This document shows, in pieces, positions 1 to 11,612 of a stretch of 64,000 nt of DNA; position 1 is the stretch's first letter, and every line of letters begins with the position of its first letter. The notes beneath the pieces were generated by a model. It saw only the letters and a list, made by a program, of their open reading frames with translations. It ran no database searches and was not told the DNA's origin. The position numbers were made by a program, and so were the translations under genes. The DNA lies in contig JAOTOL010001648.1 of NCBI GenBank assembly GCA_034440575.1, positions 1,676,001 through 1,740,000 on the forward strand, in the 5' to 3' direction. Source of the stretch: Imbricaverruca yamaguchii. Taxonomy: Eukaryota; Arthropoda; Thecostraca; Neoverrucidae.

Positions 1-530
1 ACACTTTATGACTTCATGCCTTTGCTCAAGTTTCCATTACAAAACGAACGATAAGCATACCTAACTCTTGAGTCGCCTATAACTAGAACCTCCCTCTCGC
101 TATCTTTAGCTACCATTTCACTCCCACCTCTATCCCGAGTAGCATTAGGCTCCCTCTTTTTCAATGCCCCAAACCTACTGTGCATTTAAAGGCCAGGGTC
201 CATTTTCTTTTAAGATATCCTTGTCCTGCTATGCCTAGTGACTTAGGGCTTCAAATAGAACACACTATCTGCAGGAGACCAGTTGGGATCCTGACTCTCA
301 AGTATGTCAGTTGCAGAGGCTATTCCACTCTCTACTCTCTACTATCTTGAGCCTCACCACCATCACCATCACTAGCACTCCTAGAATCCTGCACCTGCTC
401 TGCTTGACTGCCATCACTTATAATGGGCCCAGCACAAGACACCTCAGGCGCTCCACCTCCCTTGCTAACATCTCTATCTTCCAGCTCAAATCCCTGATGA
501 CCCCACACACTCATACTTTCCACAGCCACC
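1..530 (-). mobile_element. Retroelement ORF fragment with GDS (SGNH-like) motif
   Basis: Read on the minus strand, the first 190 bases encode a stretch containing VLVIGDSRVRYAYRSFC. This resembles the block-I GDS motif region (V-GDS-VR-L-R-FC) that I associate with SGNH-hydrolase-like segments of invertebrate non-LTR retroelements. The frame is closed by a stop near position 7 and another just upstream of the motif, so it is a decayed piece. An adjoining minus-strand reading frame at 332-529 (acidic, Gly/Ser-rich) may be the preceding linker of the same ORF. No reverse transcriptase is present. The assignment rests on remembered motif similarity only, and the fragment may continue left of the window. 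Confidence 0.5.
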
Positions 531-1019
531 TTTCATTTCTTAAGTTGAATGTTTGCATTCCATTTCGCTTGAGTTTGTTTTTCTTTTACTTTTCTAATTA
601 CTGACTAATCTAGTTCTTGTCTGATCAAGATACGATTCTAGTTAGCAACTAACGCAACTGATCGGTGTATGGCCTACCTAGCGTAATGTACTTAACACTC
701 ACTTGCCTTGGACACACAATGGGCAAAGCAATTATCCTACTCACAGAATATATTCGTAGGTCAATTCTGCAATTAAGGAAGTCCAAGGGAGCTATTCGAT
801 AAAACCTATCAAGATTTCAAAGTTGCCAGCAACTAACTGAAGCTGTTCAAGTTCAACAACCAGCTACAAGCTCAAACTAATCAATATGCAACTTTTTATA
901 TGAGACGTGCACAGGAGTAAGGTTATGCAAACTTACGCAAGCTGTTTGGCTGCGGCACAGCTTTGCTCCCGATAAATTATTATTATCCGCGGTAAAGAAT
1001 ATTATAATATAAATGAAGC

Positions 1020-1140
1020 CTAGATAGCCTCTACAATTATCATACTTGAGAGACAAGATCCCAACTGGTCTCCTCCAGATAGTGTGTTCTAGTTGAAGCC
1101 CTAGGTCACAGGACCAGATGCAACTATGATAATAAGATTT
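1020..1140 (+). repeat. Inverted partial copy of the 226-325 segment
   Basis: About 100 bases here are the reverse complement of 226-325 with roughly 85% identity by eye. Shared stretches include CCCAACTGGTCTCCT and GATAGTGTGTTCTA in this orientation. Both copies encode a peptide with the pattern LE-QDPNWSP-DSVF, as expected if both derive from the same retroelement reading frame inserted in opposite orientations. They are separated by about 700 bases of unrelated AT-rich DNA, so a terminal-inverted-repeat element is an alternative explanation. Confidence 0.6.
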
Positions 1141-1557
1141 ATATACAGCAATTAAGCTCACTATCTTAATTTGGTACACAAATATATCACAAAGACATTC
1201 ATCCAACTATTCTATCAACAGAAACATAAGCCACGCTGCCGCGCCACCCGTCTACAACTATGAGTACACATGGTCACGCCGCCCTCGACAGGTATATTAG
1301 CCCGGAATCCCTAAGATAAGTAAGATATTTATAATTAGTAAGAAATTAAACAATCCAGCATGCCTACTCGTACTTAATCTGCCACATACACTGTAACACA
1401 TTATCCCTCCGCTTACCACCCGTGCCCAACCTTTTACTCACCAATCTTTCCTCGTCACAGAGTGGGGAAAGGATGTCCGGTCGTGAGAAGAGGAGAGCAG
1501 CGAATCACAGTCACGTTAGATAAAATCATACTTGGTGCAGACTGACGGCTGGGCGGC
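1141..1557. other. Intergenic, nothing recognised
   Basis: AT-rich unique sequence without a convincing reading frame, splice-flanked exon or repeat. It precedes the 42-bp array. Confidence 0.5.
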
Positions 1558-1806
1558 AGCAATAGGCAGCAATAGCTAGCTCACATATAGCGGTAGGCAG
1601 CAGGTAGGCAGCAATAGCTGGCTCATATAGGAGGCAGCAGGTGGCGCAATAGCTGGCTCATAGGGTGGCGCGGGTAGGCAGCTAGCTGCTCACATATAGC
1701 GGTAGGCAGCAGGTAGGCAGCAATAGCTGGCTCACAATAGCGGTAGGCAGAGGTAGGCAGCAATAGCTAGCTCACATATAGTGTAGGCAAGTAGGCAGCA
1801 ATAGCT
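1558..1806. repeat. Minisatellite, ~42-bp unit
   Basis: About six imperfect copies of a unit that reads CAATAGCTAGCTCACATATA followed by GCGGTAGGCAGCAGGTAGGC. Several copies carry internal deletions, so the array is diverged. It contains no reading frame of interest. Confidence 0.85.
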
Positions 1807-2217
1807 CATTTCATAGCTCACACGAGCTATGGCGAATTGTGGAAGGAGTTAGCATGACGTTGCTCACAGGTGTACCATTGTAGAATGCCAATATCCAGCT
1901 CGGTCTGGCCGAATTGGCAAGTTGCTCAGCCCAATCTGCCAGCCTTGGACATAGAGATGCTTGTTGGAGCGGAACGGAATCAATGCACTGGTTGCAGATA
2001 CATCAGCATTTTTAGCGTTCCATGACTTCATATAAAGTGCTCGGTCGCTATTTCAGCGCTGGTATCTGACTCTTGCAATGCTCCAGTCCGGAGTTCCTGT
2101 TTACTGAAGTGAGTCCATCCTGTCAATGGCAACCAAGGGCTCAGTATCAGACATCAAATAGTTCAGTACAGGAAGTAGAGAGCTCGTGAGATACCATGTG
2201 GTTGCCATGTGTGGGAG

Positions 2218-2352
2218 CCATGGCTGTCCACACCACCACGGCCGTTTGTGGGCCATGGCTATCTACACCATCACATCCGTGTGTATGCCATGGCTGTCCC
2301 CACAAACACCCCTGTGCTGGCGCCACAGCTATCCACATCACCATGAGTGTCA
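2218..2352. repeat. Minisatellite, ~35-bp unit, four copies
   Basis: Four diverged copies beginning CCATGGCTGTCCACACC. Copies differ at many positions, so this is an old array. It lies just before a separate 25-bp array. Confidence 0.75.
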
Positions 2353-2375
2353 TGATTAATTTCTGACCCTGCGGA

Positions 2376-2556
2376 CCAGAATGGTCTGCTCTTTTGGGTC
2401 CCGAATAGTTGGCTCTCATGGAGACCATATGGTCTGCTCTTCTGGTGACCAGAATTGTTGGCTCTACTGGAGACCAGAATGGCCTGCTCTTCTGGGGATC
2501 AGAACAGTCTGGTTTCCTGGGGACCAGAATAGTCTGGTTTCCTGGGGACCAGAATA
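2376..2556. repeat. Minisatellite, ~25-30-bp unit
   Basis: Repeats of GACCAGAATAGTCTGGTTTC followed by CTGGG or a related ending. The last three copies are nearly identical and the earlier ones are diverged, which suggests recent expansion at the right-hand end. Confidence 0.8.
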
Positions 2557-2740
2557 GCGTGACGAGGACCGAAGCACCGATCGCAGGCTACGAAAACAAA
2601 CCGGCCAACCGGCCGCGGTGCGGCGATGGCATCGCTCAACTTGAGACACGCTTAATCTTCGGCCCACATTTGCTGATTGAAGTATCGGCGCTGCTGTTGA
2701 GGCGGTGGGCCGTTCTTTGGACGGGTGCGCGCCCGACGAG

Positions 2741-3215
2741 CCAAATGGTCCGGTGTCGACCGATCGTGTGGCGGCCGTTGTCATCCGAAGATACCGTCGG
2801 GTGTCGACCGGCCCTGAGGTGGCAGTTGTCGCCCGGAGATGCCGTCCGGTGTCGACCGGCCCTGAGGTGGCCATTGTCGCCCGGAGATGCCGTCCGGTGT
2901 CGACCAGCCCTGAGGTGGCCATTGTCGCCCGGAGATGCCGTCCGGTGTCGACCAGCCCTGAGGTGGCCGTTGTCGCCCGGAGATGCCGTCGGGTGACCGG
3001 CCCTGAGGTGGCCGTTGTCCCGAATGCGGGTGCGCCTGAGGTGGCATTGTCGCCCGGAGATGCTGTCCGGTGTCGACCGGCCCTGAGGTGGCCATTGTCG
3101 CCCGGAGATGCCGTCGGGTGTCGATCAGCCCTGTGGTGGCCATTGTCGCCCGGAGATGCCGTCCGGTGTACACCAGCCCTGAGGTGGCCATTGTCGCCCG
3201 GAGATGCCGTCGCAG
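2741..3215. repeat. GC-rich minisatellite, 48-bp unit
   Basis: About ten copies of a 48-bp unit with the core CCCTGAGGTGGCCATTGTCG then CCCGGAGATGCCGTC. Because 48 is a multiple of three and the unit lacks stops, several long reading frames run through it on both strands (up to 302 codons on the minus strand). These are by-products of the repeat. One interruption near 3000-3050 has lost part of a unit. Confidence 0.9.
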
Positions 3216-4955
3216 GAATTGTCTGACGCCAGGCCAGTCGGCTTTGCAGGTGGAAGCCTGTGTGGAAGTGGTATTCGGTGTGCAAAGGCTTTGCCATAAC
3301 GCAACGCAGAATGCCCAGCGAGAGTTTGCATGTACTGCCCAGCAATGCGAGCGGTATCCACGATGGCATCATCTATTGCTTCTGGCGCTATGTGGTGACA
3401 GTTTCTGTTGATCTAACAAAGGTAATGATGCCACAATAGCACCACAAGGTATGATAACTAATAAATGGGATGCTTTATTTCAGAGGAACAGTTTTTACCT
3501 GGCTTTCTTGCACGCTTCGCTTTGACCAGCGCGCATGCTCTGATTATTTCCATGAGTTGTGGGCGCATCAACATTGTCAGCCACTAAAAACAATTTTGAC
3601 ATGTTTGGAGGGAACTGTGTCTCATCTGTTTTATGGGTTTGTCATTTACGATACTGTTTTTTTTTCTTAGTTGGTTTATTGCCATAAAATCAGCACATCC
3701 TTCATGAAGAATAACCGGGAGCCTGGGCACCCGTCAACTGAACCGAAATTACATTGTTGTCGTACATATAACATGATGGGTGGTAGATCTGATTAGCAGA
3801 CTCACCAGAGCTAACCCACACACGCATCACACACCAACTCAAGTACAAAACACCGATACGTGAAATGCTGGGCTGGGTTTTCTTATCGTACCTGTGACGT
3901 TTTCCTTCTTCTTCAATTTTTCTTCTTATTTATGGTAGGTGTGCACCTACATTTTCATTTATATGCTGATTTTATCTGTGGTAATTGACACCGGAATTAC
4001 TGGAATGAATGCCAGCAATGAAATGATATGCATTTTTTAAGATGTCTATCATTTCTTACCGGTAATTCATGTTTTTTATCTTTACCCTGAAGATGTACCA
4101 TTTTGTACACGTTATGCTGCATTTTGTATACTGAATGGCACCGCAGTTTTCCCAGGGAAGACGGTCACATTGATACGCCAGGTGTCCGTTTGACAATCGA
4201 TTGGTGGTGGTGGTGGTGGATTTGAGTTTAAGGACGCGTGGACATCTTGGGTCATTTTGCGCCCATAACTAAATTGTAATCAATCTACGGTGCTGCTATC
4301 ATATTGACAATCGATTGATTTGAGGTGATTAAAATGCCCGTGACGGATTGAAGAACAATCCCCTCTGACGTCCGTGCCGCATCGCGAAAGGCCCCCGTTC
4401 GACGTAGTTAGTCGCTTGAGCTCCGGCCTCACGAGAACTTCCAATCAGTTCGATGGTGTCACGCTAGTATTCCGGAGTGCTGCTCGTCAAATCAGGAAGC
4501 ATGGCACTGATCATTGAAATATATGCCGGAAACGACATTTTAAACTACCGTTGACTTGGGTTAGCGGAGGTAAGTAGGTAGGGGTTTCGGGCTGCATATT
4601 TTTACCCGGATCACTCGTGAGGCTAAGCAAGACAGAGTTATCACACTTGCAATACCACTCCGACCATCAATTCTACACCTGGTGTCAAAATTGCATTGTG
4701 GCGTGGCAAGGGATCAAGCATAGGGACACGCATGACTTGATCTCGTTCAGATCATCGTAGGCCAGGTCGATATTGATCGAGATGAGTCATATCCATCCCA
4801 TAGGTTAGGGCGGCATCGATCTAAGATTCATATAAATGGTGTATGTCATTGAAATCAATAGTGTGAAATGGTTCGTTTATGTAGTACCAGAAACATCAAG
4901 GCAGGGTCCCCTTCAGCTTGCGCCAAGGTGGTCATAGGTCAAATATATACGGTAA
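3216..4955. other. Intergenic, no gene seen
   Basis: About 1.7 kb of AT-rich sequence with frequent stops in all frames. A short GTGGTG run lies near 4203. I see no conserved protein, RNA gene or mobile-element end. Confidence 0.5.
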
Positions 4956-4959
4956 TCAA

Positions 4960-5105
4960 GACCAATGAGGGGGTTGCATAGATTCGAGGTTATACATACG
5001 TGGTCAAGTTACATAGTTACAAGGTTATAAATAGATGGCGAGGTTGTATAGTTACAACGCTATAAATGCAAGGTGCGATCGCATAGTTGCAAGGTTATAG
5101 ACCTT
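4960..5105. repeat. Short diverged tandem repeat, ~40-bp unit
   Basis: Three to four degenerate units sharing GGTTATA and CATAGTTACAAGG cores (for example 5010-5028 and 5083-5098). Confidence 0.6.
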
Positions 5106-6050
5106 CATCTTCTTCTATAACCTCACATTCAGAAAAGTACGATGGTAATGAGGAAACTAGAACAGGAGCAACGGCATGCATAGGACGTATGTACCAAATG
5201 ATTAAATATGTGCTATCTAACTTGGTACTACTTCTCCCTTGGACAAACTATGTGGGCGTTTAATAGTAATCACACAATTGGGATCACGCCACGACAAGCA
5301 CAATTTGTGCCGTGTCATACTTGGAAATCACCATCCAACCAGACAATTCCAATTAAACGGACAGTTGAGATCGGAGATGAGCGTTGGGCCAATGCTTCAA
5401 CGCGGTCGCGATGCGGCTGTGTTCCCGACTGCACCGGGTAGACTGGATGCCATTCAACTCATTCTGCTGTGGCCGAATGCGAGCATGTGTAGTGACGTTC
5501 GCCACCACCTGCTTTGGTCAATTCGCTCCAAACGGCTGGCGTCAGACTTTTTGTAAACATTCAACAATGACTTGATTGCACTGAAATTTTCCTTGGTGCT
5601 CTTGGTGTAGCTGACAGTTGTAGACATACGGATCACCTGCGTATGGTTTCGCAGTCTCCATTTTTTGTTTATCGTGCAACGCTACTCTTTAGCAAAATTC
5701 CCATTTGGCCAATATATCAGTAATATCTTTTCAAATTCAGACTCATAACATAGAAAGCTCAACAAAATGTAGACAGCACTGTGCTAAATGTTGCCCGCCC
5801 AGTCTTTCGCAGTCCTTCTCAAGCAGACATCGAGTGTCTCAGGCAGGTTCCCTGACCCTAGCTTTGCTGGCTATCTTATAATGTAATTTGCACATCATAA
5901 GAGTGGAATTTCAACTCCTATATAAATAAATATATACTAGGTCAGAACGCCCGGCCTCCGCCGTGCTGATCCGACCCATGCTGCTCACTTCGCGAGCTTT
6001 TGACACCCGCAGTCGAATCCTTTCTCCCTGCCCTGCCCTTTGGAGAAGCT
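5106..6050. other. Intergenic, no gene seen
   Basis: No recognisable coding sequence. Short overlapping reading frames at 5208-5636 have no family resemblance and are not flanked by good splice sites. Confidence 0.45.
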
Positions 6051-7260
6051 TGGCACGATATCCCGCCCTAACGCAATACCCCCCCCCACCACCGCTACCC
6101 ACAAACATCAACTGAAATATCAACCAAATAGTGTAGGGAATTTCTCCGTACATCCATATCACCAGCCAAGACAACCATTAATATATTTTAATCATTACAC
6201 TGCAAAGCATTTTTTTATGATTTTGGCATCAAGCTACAGCCAGTGCATCGTGAAAATATCGGTTCATAAAACTCATATCACCATTCATGTCAGAATTCAG
6301 TTCATCTTCAACTGCTTCGTTTTAAAACTTAAGCCATAAGAATTACCAAACGCCAATTGCCATGACATATATGGAATGGACACCCAAATACTCATCCTTA
6401 CCCTACCATGTCACCACCCAAGATAAGCATTGGTTGAGTTTGACCAATTTATTGTAAAATCTTCGCAAAAACATCACTTGAATGTACGCCAATTGCCATT
6501 GCATGTATAAAATGGACAACCATATTCTGACTGCTCCCCCCCCCCCTCCATCCCGTTCACCAGAGCTTATCAGGAATCGCTGAGTGGCTCCGCATGGCAA
6601 ATGCCTGCTGAAAGCTGACGTTTCAACAGCATTGGGAATCGTCCGGATCGTCCATATTTAGATAGTAAATTCGCGTACATTTGGGGGGGGGGGGGGAGTC
6701 CTTCAGTACTTACAGTGTCAAGCACTTCTAATGATTTTGGCATGAAGCTACAGCATCTGCATCGTGAAAATTTCATTTCAGTACACTCATATCACCTTTA
6801 AAGTTAGAATTCATTTTCATTTTAAACTGAAATGTTGTATGAAATAATGAATTCAGATAATTATAAACTGACTGTAAAATTTTGGCCATAAGAAATCACT
6901 TCGGCTTTCGCCAATTGCCATGCATATATGAAATTTCAAGCCTATAATATATCCTCACTCACCCCTATCATATCACCAGCGGAGACGACTATTAGTATGA
7001 TTCTGGCATGAAACTACAGCCCGTGAAAAGTGAAAATCCCCCCTATCACAGCACATCGTACACTCATATGACCATTAAAGTTGGAATTCAGTTAATTATA
7101 AATTGACTGCATGATTCTGGCATCAAACTACAGCGAGTGCATTGTGAAAGTGCCGGTAAACTCATATCACGAGCTATTGAGGTGGAAGGCTGCCAAAACC
7201 GATAATGCTGAGCATTTCTAATGATACTGTCACGACACCATAGCCAATGGATGCAATTAC
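6050..7260. repeat. Complex diverged repeat, ~250-300-bp units
   Basis: Two sub-motifs recur in order. One is GATTTTGGCATCAAGCTACAGC followed by a TGCATCGTGAAAAT-like stretch and ACTCATATCACC (near 6220, 6735, 7000 and 7115). The other is CCAATTGCCAT with an ATATATGGAATGGA-like tail (near 6351, 6489 and 6910). Spacing is irregular and identity moderate, so these look like old tandem copies of one element of 250-300 bases. Poly-C and poly-G tracts (near 6078, 6536 and 6682) interrupt it. Confidence 0.6.
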
Positions 7261-7854
7261 ATCAATCAAATCTTGCTTCTGACATTCGCCCCGAATGTTA
7301 GCACAATATGACTGTTGTCGAATTCACTGAACATTAACTCATTAAACATTAAATCACAGCACGAAGAGCAACCACACCACAGTCCGCTTCTCCCCGTCCC
7401 CCCCTTACCCCACCCCCAGATCGTCTGTCGGCGGCAAGCTCGACAACACCGACCGGCGCTAACAGCACCGGAAGCCGACCGGATCCGGTCGACCCGACCG
7501 CAGCCGAGCGCCCGCGGGCGCTTGTCAACTGCCCGGTCTATCGTCATGCCCGCCAGTCAAGCGTTTGGCTGGATAATCGAGCCGATTCGACGAACAACTG
7601 GACGGGCGCAGTACGACCGTGGCGGTCGAGGCGTCCCGAACTGCCCAAATAACTGACCAACTAGCTGGCGAACAACGCCAGTTGGGCGCTTTCTGCCGGT
7701 ACGATGAGCTGCATCTTCCGCTCTGCTGGGGCAGTGCGATGTGGACCGGCCGAGCCGGCTCTGTTCGAGGCATATCCATCGCTCACAAGAGCAGCGGAAC
7801 TGCCAAACACCATGCGATTAAGGCCAACTCACGACAACATCGCTCTTGCAAACG
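7261..7854. other. GC-richer stretch, no gene recognised
   Basis: GC content rises and several short overlapping frames exist on both strands, but none shows a recognisable domain or splice structure. Confidence 0.4.
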
Positions 7855-7992
7855 GGCTTGCGATATGCGAAGCCATGCGCAAGGCTGAACCATATTTTCG
7901 CAAGTTTTCCAAACCGCATCCTATTGCGATATGCGCGGCCATGCGCGAGGCTGAACCATATTTTCGCAAGTTTTCCTGACCGCATCCTATTG
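7855..7992. repeat. Tandem duplication, ~63-bp unit, two copies
   Basis: Two nearly identical copies of a segment containing GCTGAACCATATTTTCGCAA. The first ends near 7925 and the second follows directly. Confidence 0.85.
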
Positions 7993-8324
7993 GAAAGCTT
8001 CGCCGCTGTAGACGGGGAACTTGCCGCCGTGTTGTGCACGCTCATGGGTGTCGGCCGTCACACCTGATCCGAGCCAGCAGTGCAGCTGCGGCGCCCGTCA
8101 CGTCGCCAGTGGTTTACCACGGCGCGCCTGCCGTGTACTGGGCTGTGGTGTCCAATAAACATGTCGAATAAGCGGAGGGGCCAAACCCGGTCTAGTCCCG
8201 GACGTGCAGTGGTTTCTGGTCGGGAAGACCAAACAAAGTATGGCGCCATAAAGACCAAATCCCCCTTCACCAGAGTAGTGCTCGGCTGTGGCCGACTCTC
8301 TTCGCCGAAGCCCGGTCGGATCGG

Positions 8325-8640
8325 CGACACTGGCCAAGCCCGGGGCAATGGTAGACTGGCCGTCGGGTACCGCCAGGGTGTCCTCTCCGCCACTCGTCGG
8401 TTCTGACCATGTCCGGGGCAATGGTCGACCGGCCGTCGGGAATAACCAGGGTGTCCTCTCCGCCAGTGTCGGTTCTGACCATGTCTGGTGCAGTGGTCAG
8501 CCGGCCGTCGGGTACCGCAGGGAGTCCTCCTTGTCGTCTAATTCGGGGATGTCCCACCGGTCAGCGGCCGTCGGGTAACGTTACCAGGGCGTCCTCTCCG
8601 CCACTCCTCGGTTTTGACCTTAATCGGGGGTCCCCCCTGG
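8325..8640. repeat. Minisatellite, ~73-bp unit
   Basis: Four to five units containing GTCGGTTCTGACCATGTCCG then a GGCCGTCGGG and GTGTCCTCTCCGCCA core. The phrase recurs at 8399 and 8472, giving the 73-bp period. Later units are partly deleted. Confidence 0.85.
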
Positions 8641-10115
8641 TAACCCCTCCTCCATTCATTCTTCTCCCCCGAGGATGGCTCTGTGAGCGCATGCAGCGAT
8701 GCTCGACACTCTTGTTCAGTGAATGTCGCTAAGCCGTCACTTCTGTCATGGCAATTGTCGTCCGTCGCTGTGCTCTGGCGACAGGTGGAGGACACGCTGT
8801 GCAGATTATCGGCCTCCGCGATATCTGTGTTATTATCTTTAATGATATTTGTGGATGATGGTCCAGTTCGTTCCAAATAAGATGGAACAAATGATGAAGT
8901 ATTATTTGAACGCCGAAAAAGGAGCAACACCAGAAAGTAGGATTGGTAAAGCTATGTGCATATATCAACATTGCAACTACCTTCACGAAATGAATAGAGC
9001 TATTAGTTTCGTAAAGCTAGTTTCACAGCTCTGTGATGTAGCTTTCAGATCAGAGCATTGCTTGCTGTGCGGCGGCGGATCCAGGATTTTACAAGGGGAG
9101 GAGCCAAAAGGGTGAACTTAATCTTCTGAATGAAGTCTTCGTTGACCAGAGGGCAGGGGAGGGGTGCCCTCCAGAAATGCCCGGGCTGTGCTGCAGGTAA
9201 CATCGGATTATGTTTTATGTTAGATTTCGTTGCGTCGAACAGTTTCTCCGAGGGCTCGGGCAAGCAAGGAGGGGCCTGCGCCAACGGATAATACTCTTGA
9301 GCAAGCAAGGGGTCATGCCACTCAAAAGGGATCTAGTCTACCAAAAGCCCTTTAAACATGTGTGAACACCCCTACAAAAAATCCTGTTTACAAAAAAACT
9401 TTAAAAATTAGTCGGTTCAGAGGCCCTCATTACTGGCCGGACCCTCTCCGTCAACATGGGGCCACTTCAACAACCTGAGGGCCCTTCCGTCGGCCCTGCT
9501 ATCCTCCGTGTTGGCCCGGACCGGTGCTCTCAGCGTCTACCCGTGGGAACCCGTGGGACTCGCGGAGCCCCTTCATCCACTCGACACCCTCTTTGTCGGC
9601 ACTTCGACCCAGCGTCCTCTTCGGTCACCTGCAGGTCCACTGGGGCGGCAATTTTGTATTGCGTGCTCGGTCACGACCTATGCTGGAGCACAACGTGTTC
9701 AATGGCCCACTTGGTCCAGAAGGGCCCAAGGGGAGGGGCGGCATGATCCCATTGACCACACCCCTGGAACTGCCACTGTTTGAGCATTTGCATGTGAAAG
9801 CTCGATGCGAATCACCACATCCAGCATAAATTCATCACTTCCGTATGGACAGAACGCCGTGAGTAATGGCTCGATAAAGACATGAACAGCAGTCGTGTGT
9901 GATTCCCTGGCCTAAATGGATGCATAAGCTAAATGTGGCGCGTGCAAACAGGACGACGACCGGAGGGGTCTGGGTTTTTCGCAGTGCACGGAGACGTTTA
10001 AATATACCTTGTCAATGTAAACCTGTGATCATTCTCACCGCCCGGGAATAGATCGCAGGAGCCAATGGATGCTGTTTGGTGTGCAGACTTGCATCAACTT
10101 TGACGCAAGCTATGC

Positions 10116-10117
<2 letters not shown>
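8641..10117. other. Intergenic, no gene seen
   Basis: No conserved coding sequence. The phrase GGCGGATCCAGGATTTTACA near 9073 looks like the start of a widespread invertebrate interspersed repeat, but I cannot delimit it. Confidence 0.4.
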
Positions 10118-10195
<78 letters not shown>

Positions 10196-10206
10196 ATATA
10201 TATATG
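10118..10206. repeat. (TA)n microsatellite
   Basis: About 85 bases of nearly pure alternating T and A, with one extra T near 10181. Confidence 0.97.
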
Positions 10207-10320
10207 GATGATATATCGACAGGAGCGCCGGACTCTCAGCTAAGTCGATTCGGACCGGCAATTACATTTCTCCAGGACCAGACAGCCTGGAGTCGAATCT
10301 CAACCGGCCGGCGCGCGACG
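10207..10320 (+). mobile_element. Degenerate tRNA-derived SINE head (possible)
   Basis: Immediately after the (TA)n tract, the sequence GAGCGCCGGACTCTCAGCTA resembles the anticodon arm region of a tRNA, and GGAGTCGAATCTC some 60 bases on resembles a B box. The A box is poorly preserved, so this is not a functional tRNA. A SINE fragment is the simplest reading. Confidence 0.35.
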
Positions 10321-11336
10321 AATTCTGAAAGTGAGCATGATCCAATCATCGCTATGTGTGGCCTCACAAAGAGTCCCAAGCGGGTCACCAACTAACTCCG
10401 CACGTTGCGCCGGATGACGCGATCAGGCGCGGCGATGGACGCTCGCTAGTCGTTGCCAAGCCGACACCGAGCCTGACCACCCCCTCCCCCTTATCCCCAC
10501 GTATTCGTATGCTGAAGCACGGTGGCAACATTTACTCGGCACATCCAACTTGAAAGTCGTCACCCGAATATTCGCCGGGTGCATTTAGTAATTAGATTAC
10601 CATCGAAAACTCGTTACGTAAATTACGATTTGGATGAACTCGACTAGCGTGACGTCGTTAAGTGTGGAGTTTGTCCCATGAGCCGACAGCGGTTCACAAC
10701 TGCGACGAGGCGTGGCAACGGTGCTAATCCGCCATATTGCAGCTGGGTTCATTGAGACCGAAATCTGTAAGGGGGCAGATTCCGCCCACCCCTTATGATT
10801 TCGCAATCTGTTGGGACGATTTCAAAATGGAAGAGCTCAAGCGAATTATTATGGTATAAGCTACGTTTTTAGAATGTCAAGATTTTCCGATTTCTGCAGT
10901 GGCGAAGTCAGGACGGACGACAAAATGTGGAGAAATTGATCAAAATCATCGGGTGTGAGGTTGGGGGATGTGTTTGTTTATTGTTTGTTTATTGGTTGGT
11001 TCACGACACACTTTATGCACATTCACAGCAATGGCGCCGCCCACACTGTTTCGCCGGTGGGCCGCGGGTTGGGGATTTGTGTAAAATTGTGATTGGTAAA
11101 GCAATTTTGTCCTGGTAAAATTGTGCATGGTTGGACGTAAGCCATTCCTGGTGGTCACCAATACTACTGTATGTCCATACATTCACAAATAAACAGCCAA
11201 CGGCGTATCAGGAGCTGAAGAAGGGTCGAATCATTTACTCCTTGTTACTTGACACTCTTCGTGGTCGGTATCAGAAATACCGATTATTTGTCATTCTTGC
11301 ACCATATCAATACTTATTTTGATGTTTCGTCCACAG
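10321..11336. other. Intergenic, nothing recognised
   Basis: Unique sequence with only short reading frames. I looked here for the missing pore-1 exon of the downstream potassium channel and did not find it. Confidence 0.4.
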
Positions 11337-11442
11337 GTGAGGAATTTGTGTTTTGGAGATCCTTTACGAGAGTCAAAGAAGGTAATAGGTTGGACGATTT
11401 TGCAATAACTACAGAAGATGTAGACAAAGAATTGAAGAAGGT
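11337..11442 (+). CDS. Exon-like open segment, unidentified
   Basis: A TTTCGTCCACAG acceptor-like sequence precedes an open frame encoding residues such as EEFVFWRSFTRVKEGNRLDD and continuing with many acidic residues to KELKK. A weak GTATAA donor-like sequence follows. The composition looks protein-like. It cannot splice in phase to the channel exon at 12406, which needs one leftover base, and I recognise no family. It may be an exon of another gene, a pseudo-exon or chance. Confidence 0.2.
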
Positions 11443-11455
11443 ATAACTGCACTGG

Positions 11456-11456
11456 G

Positions 11457-11514
<58 letters not shown>
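11456..11514. repeat. (TA)n microsatellite
   Basis: About 58 bases of uninterrupted alternating T and A. It abuts a tRNA-like SINE head at 11525. Confidence 0.97.
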
Positions 11515-11517
<3 letters not shown>

Positions 11518-11524
11518 GGCCACG

Positions 11525-11612
11525 AGATTGGGAAATGTCCGAGCAGTGCGGGCGTTGAACCCGGGAACTTCGTATCCAATGCTTAACGGTCCAACAACTC
11601 GACCATCTTCGT
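11525..11612 (-). mobile_element. tRNA-derived SINE-like fragment
   Basis: On the minus strand, TGGTCGAGTTGTTGG (11592-11606) resembles a pol III A box and GGTTCAACGCC (about 11552-11562) a B box, at tRNA-like spacing. The (TA)n tract would then be the SINE tail. It does not fold as a clean tRNA, so it is a SINE or tRNA pseudogene. Confidence 0.45.

Noticed and set aside
2464..3372. 302-codon minus-strand and 173-codon plus-strand reading frames
   Set aside because: By-products of the 48-bp array; no non-repetitive domain.
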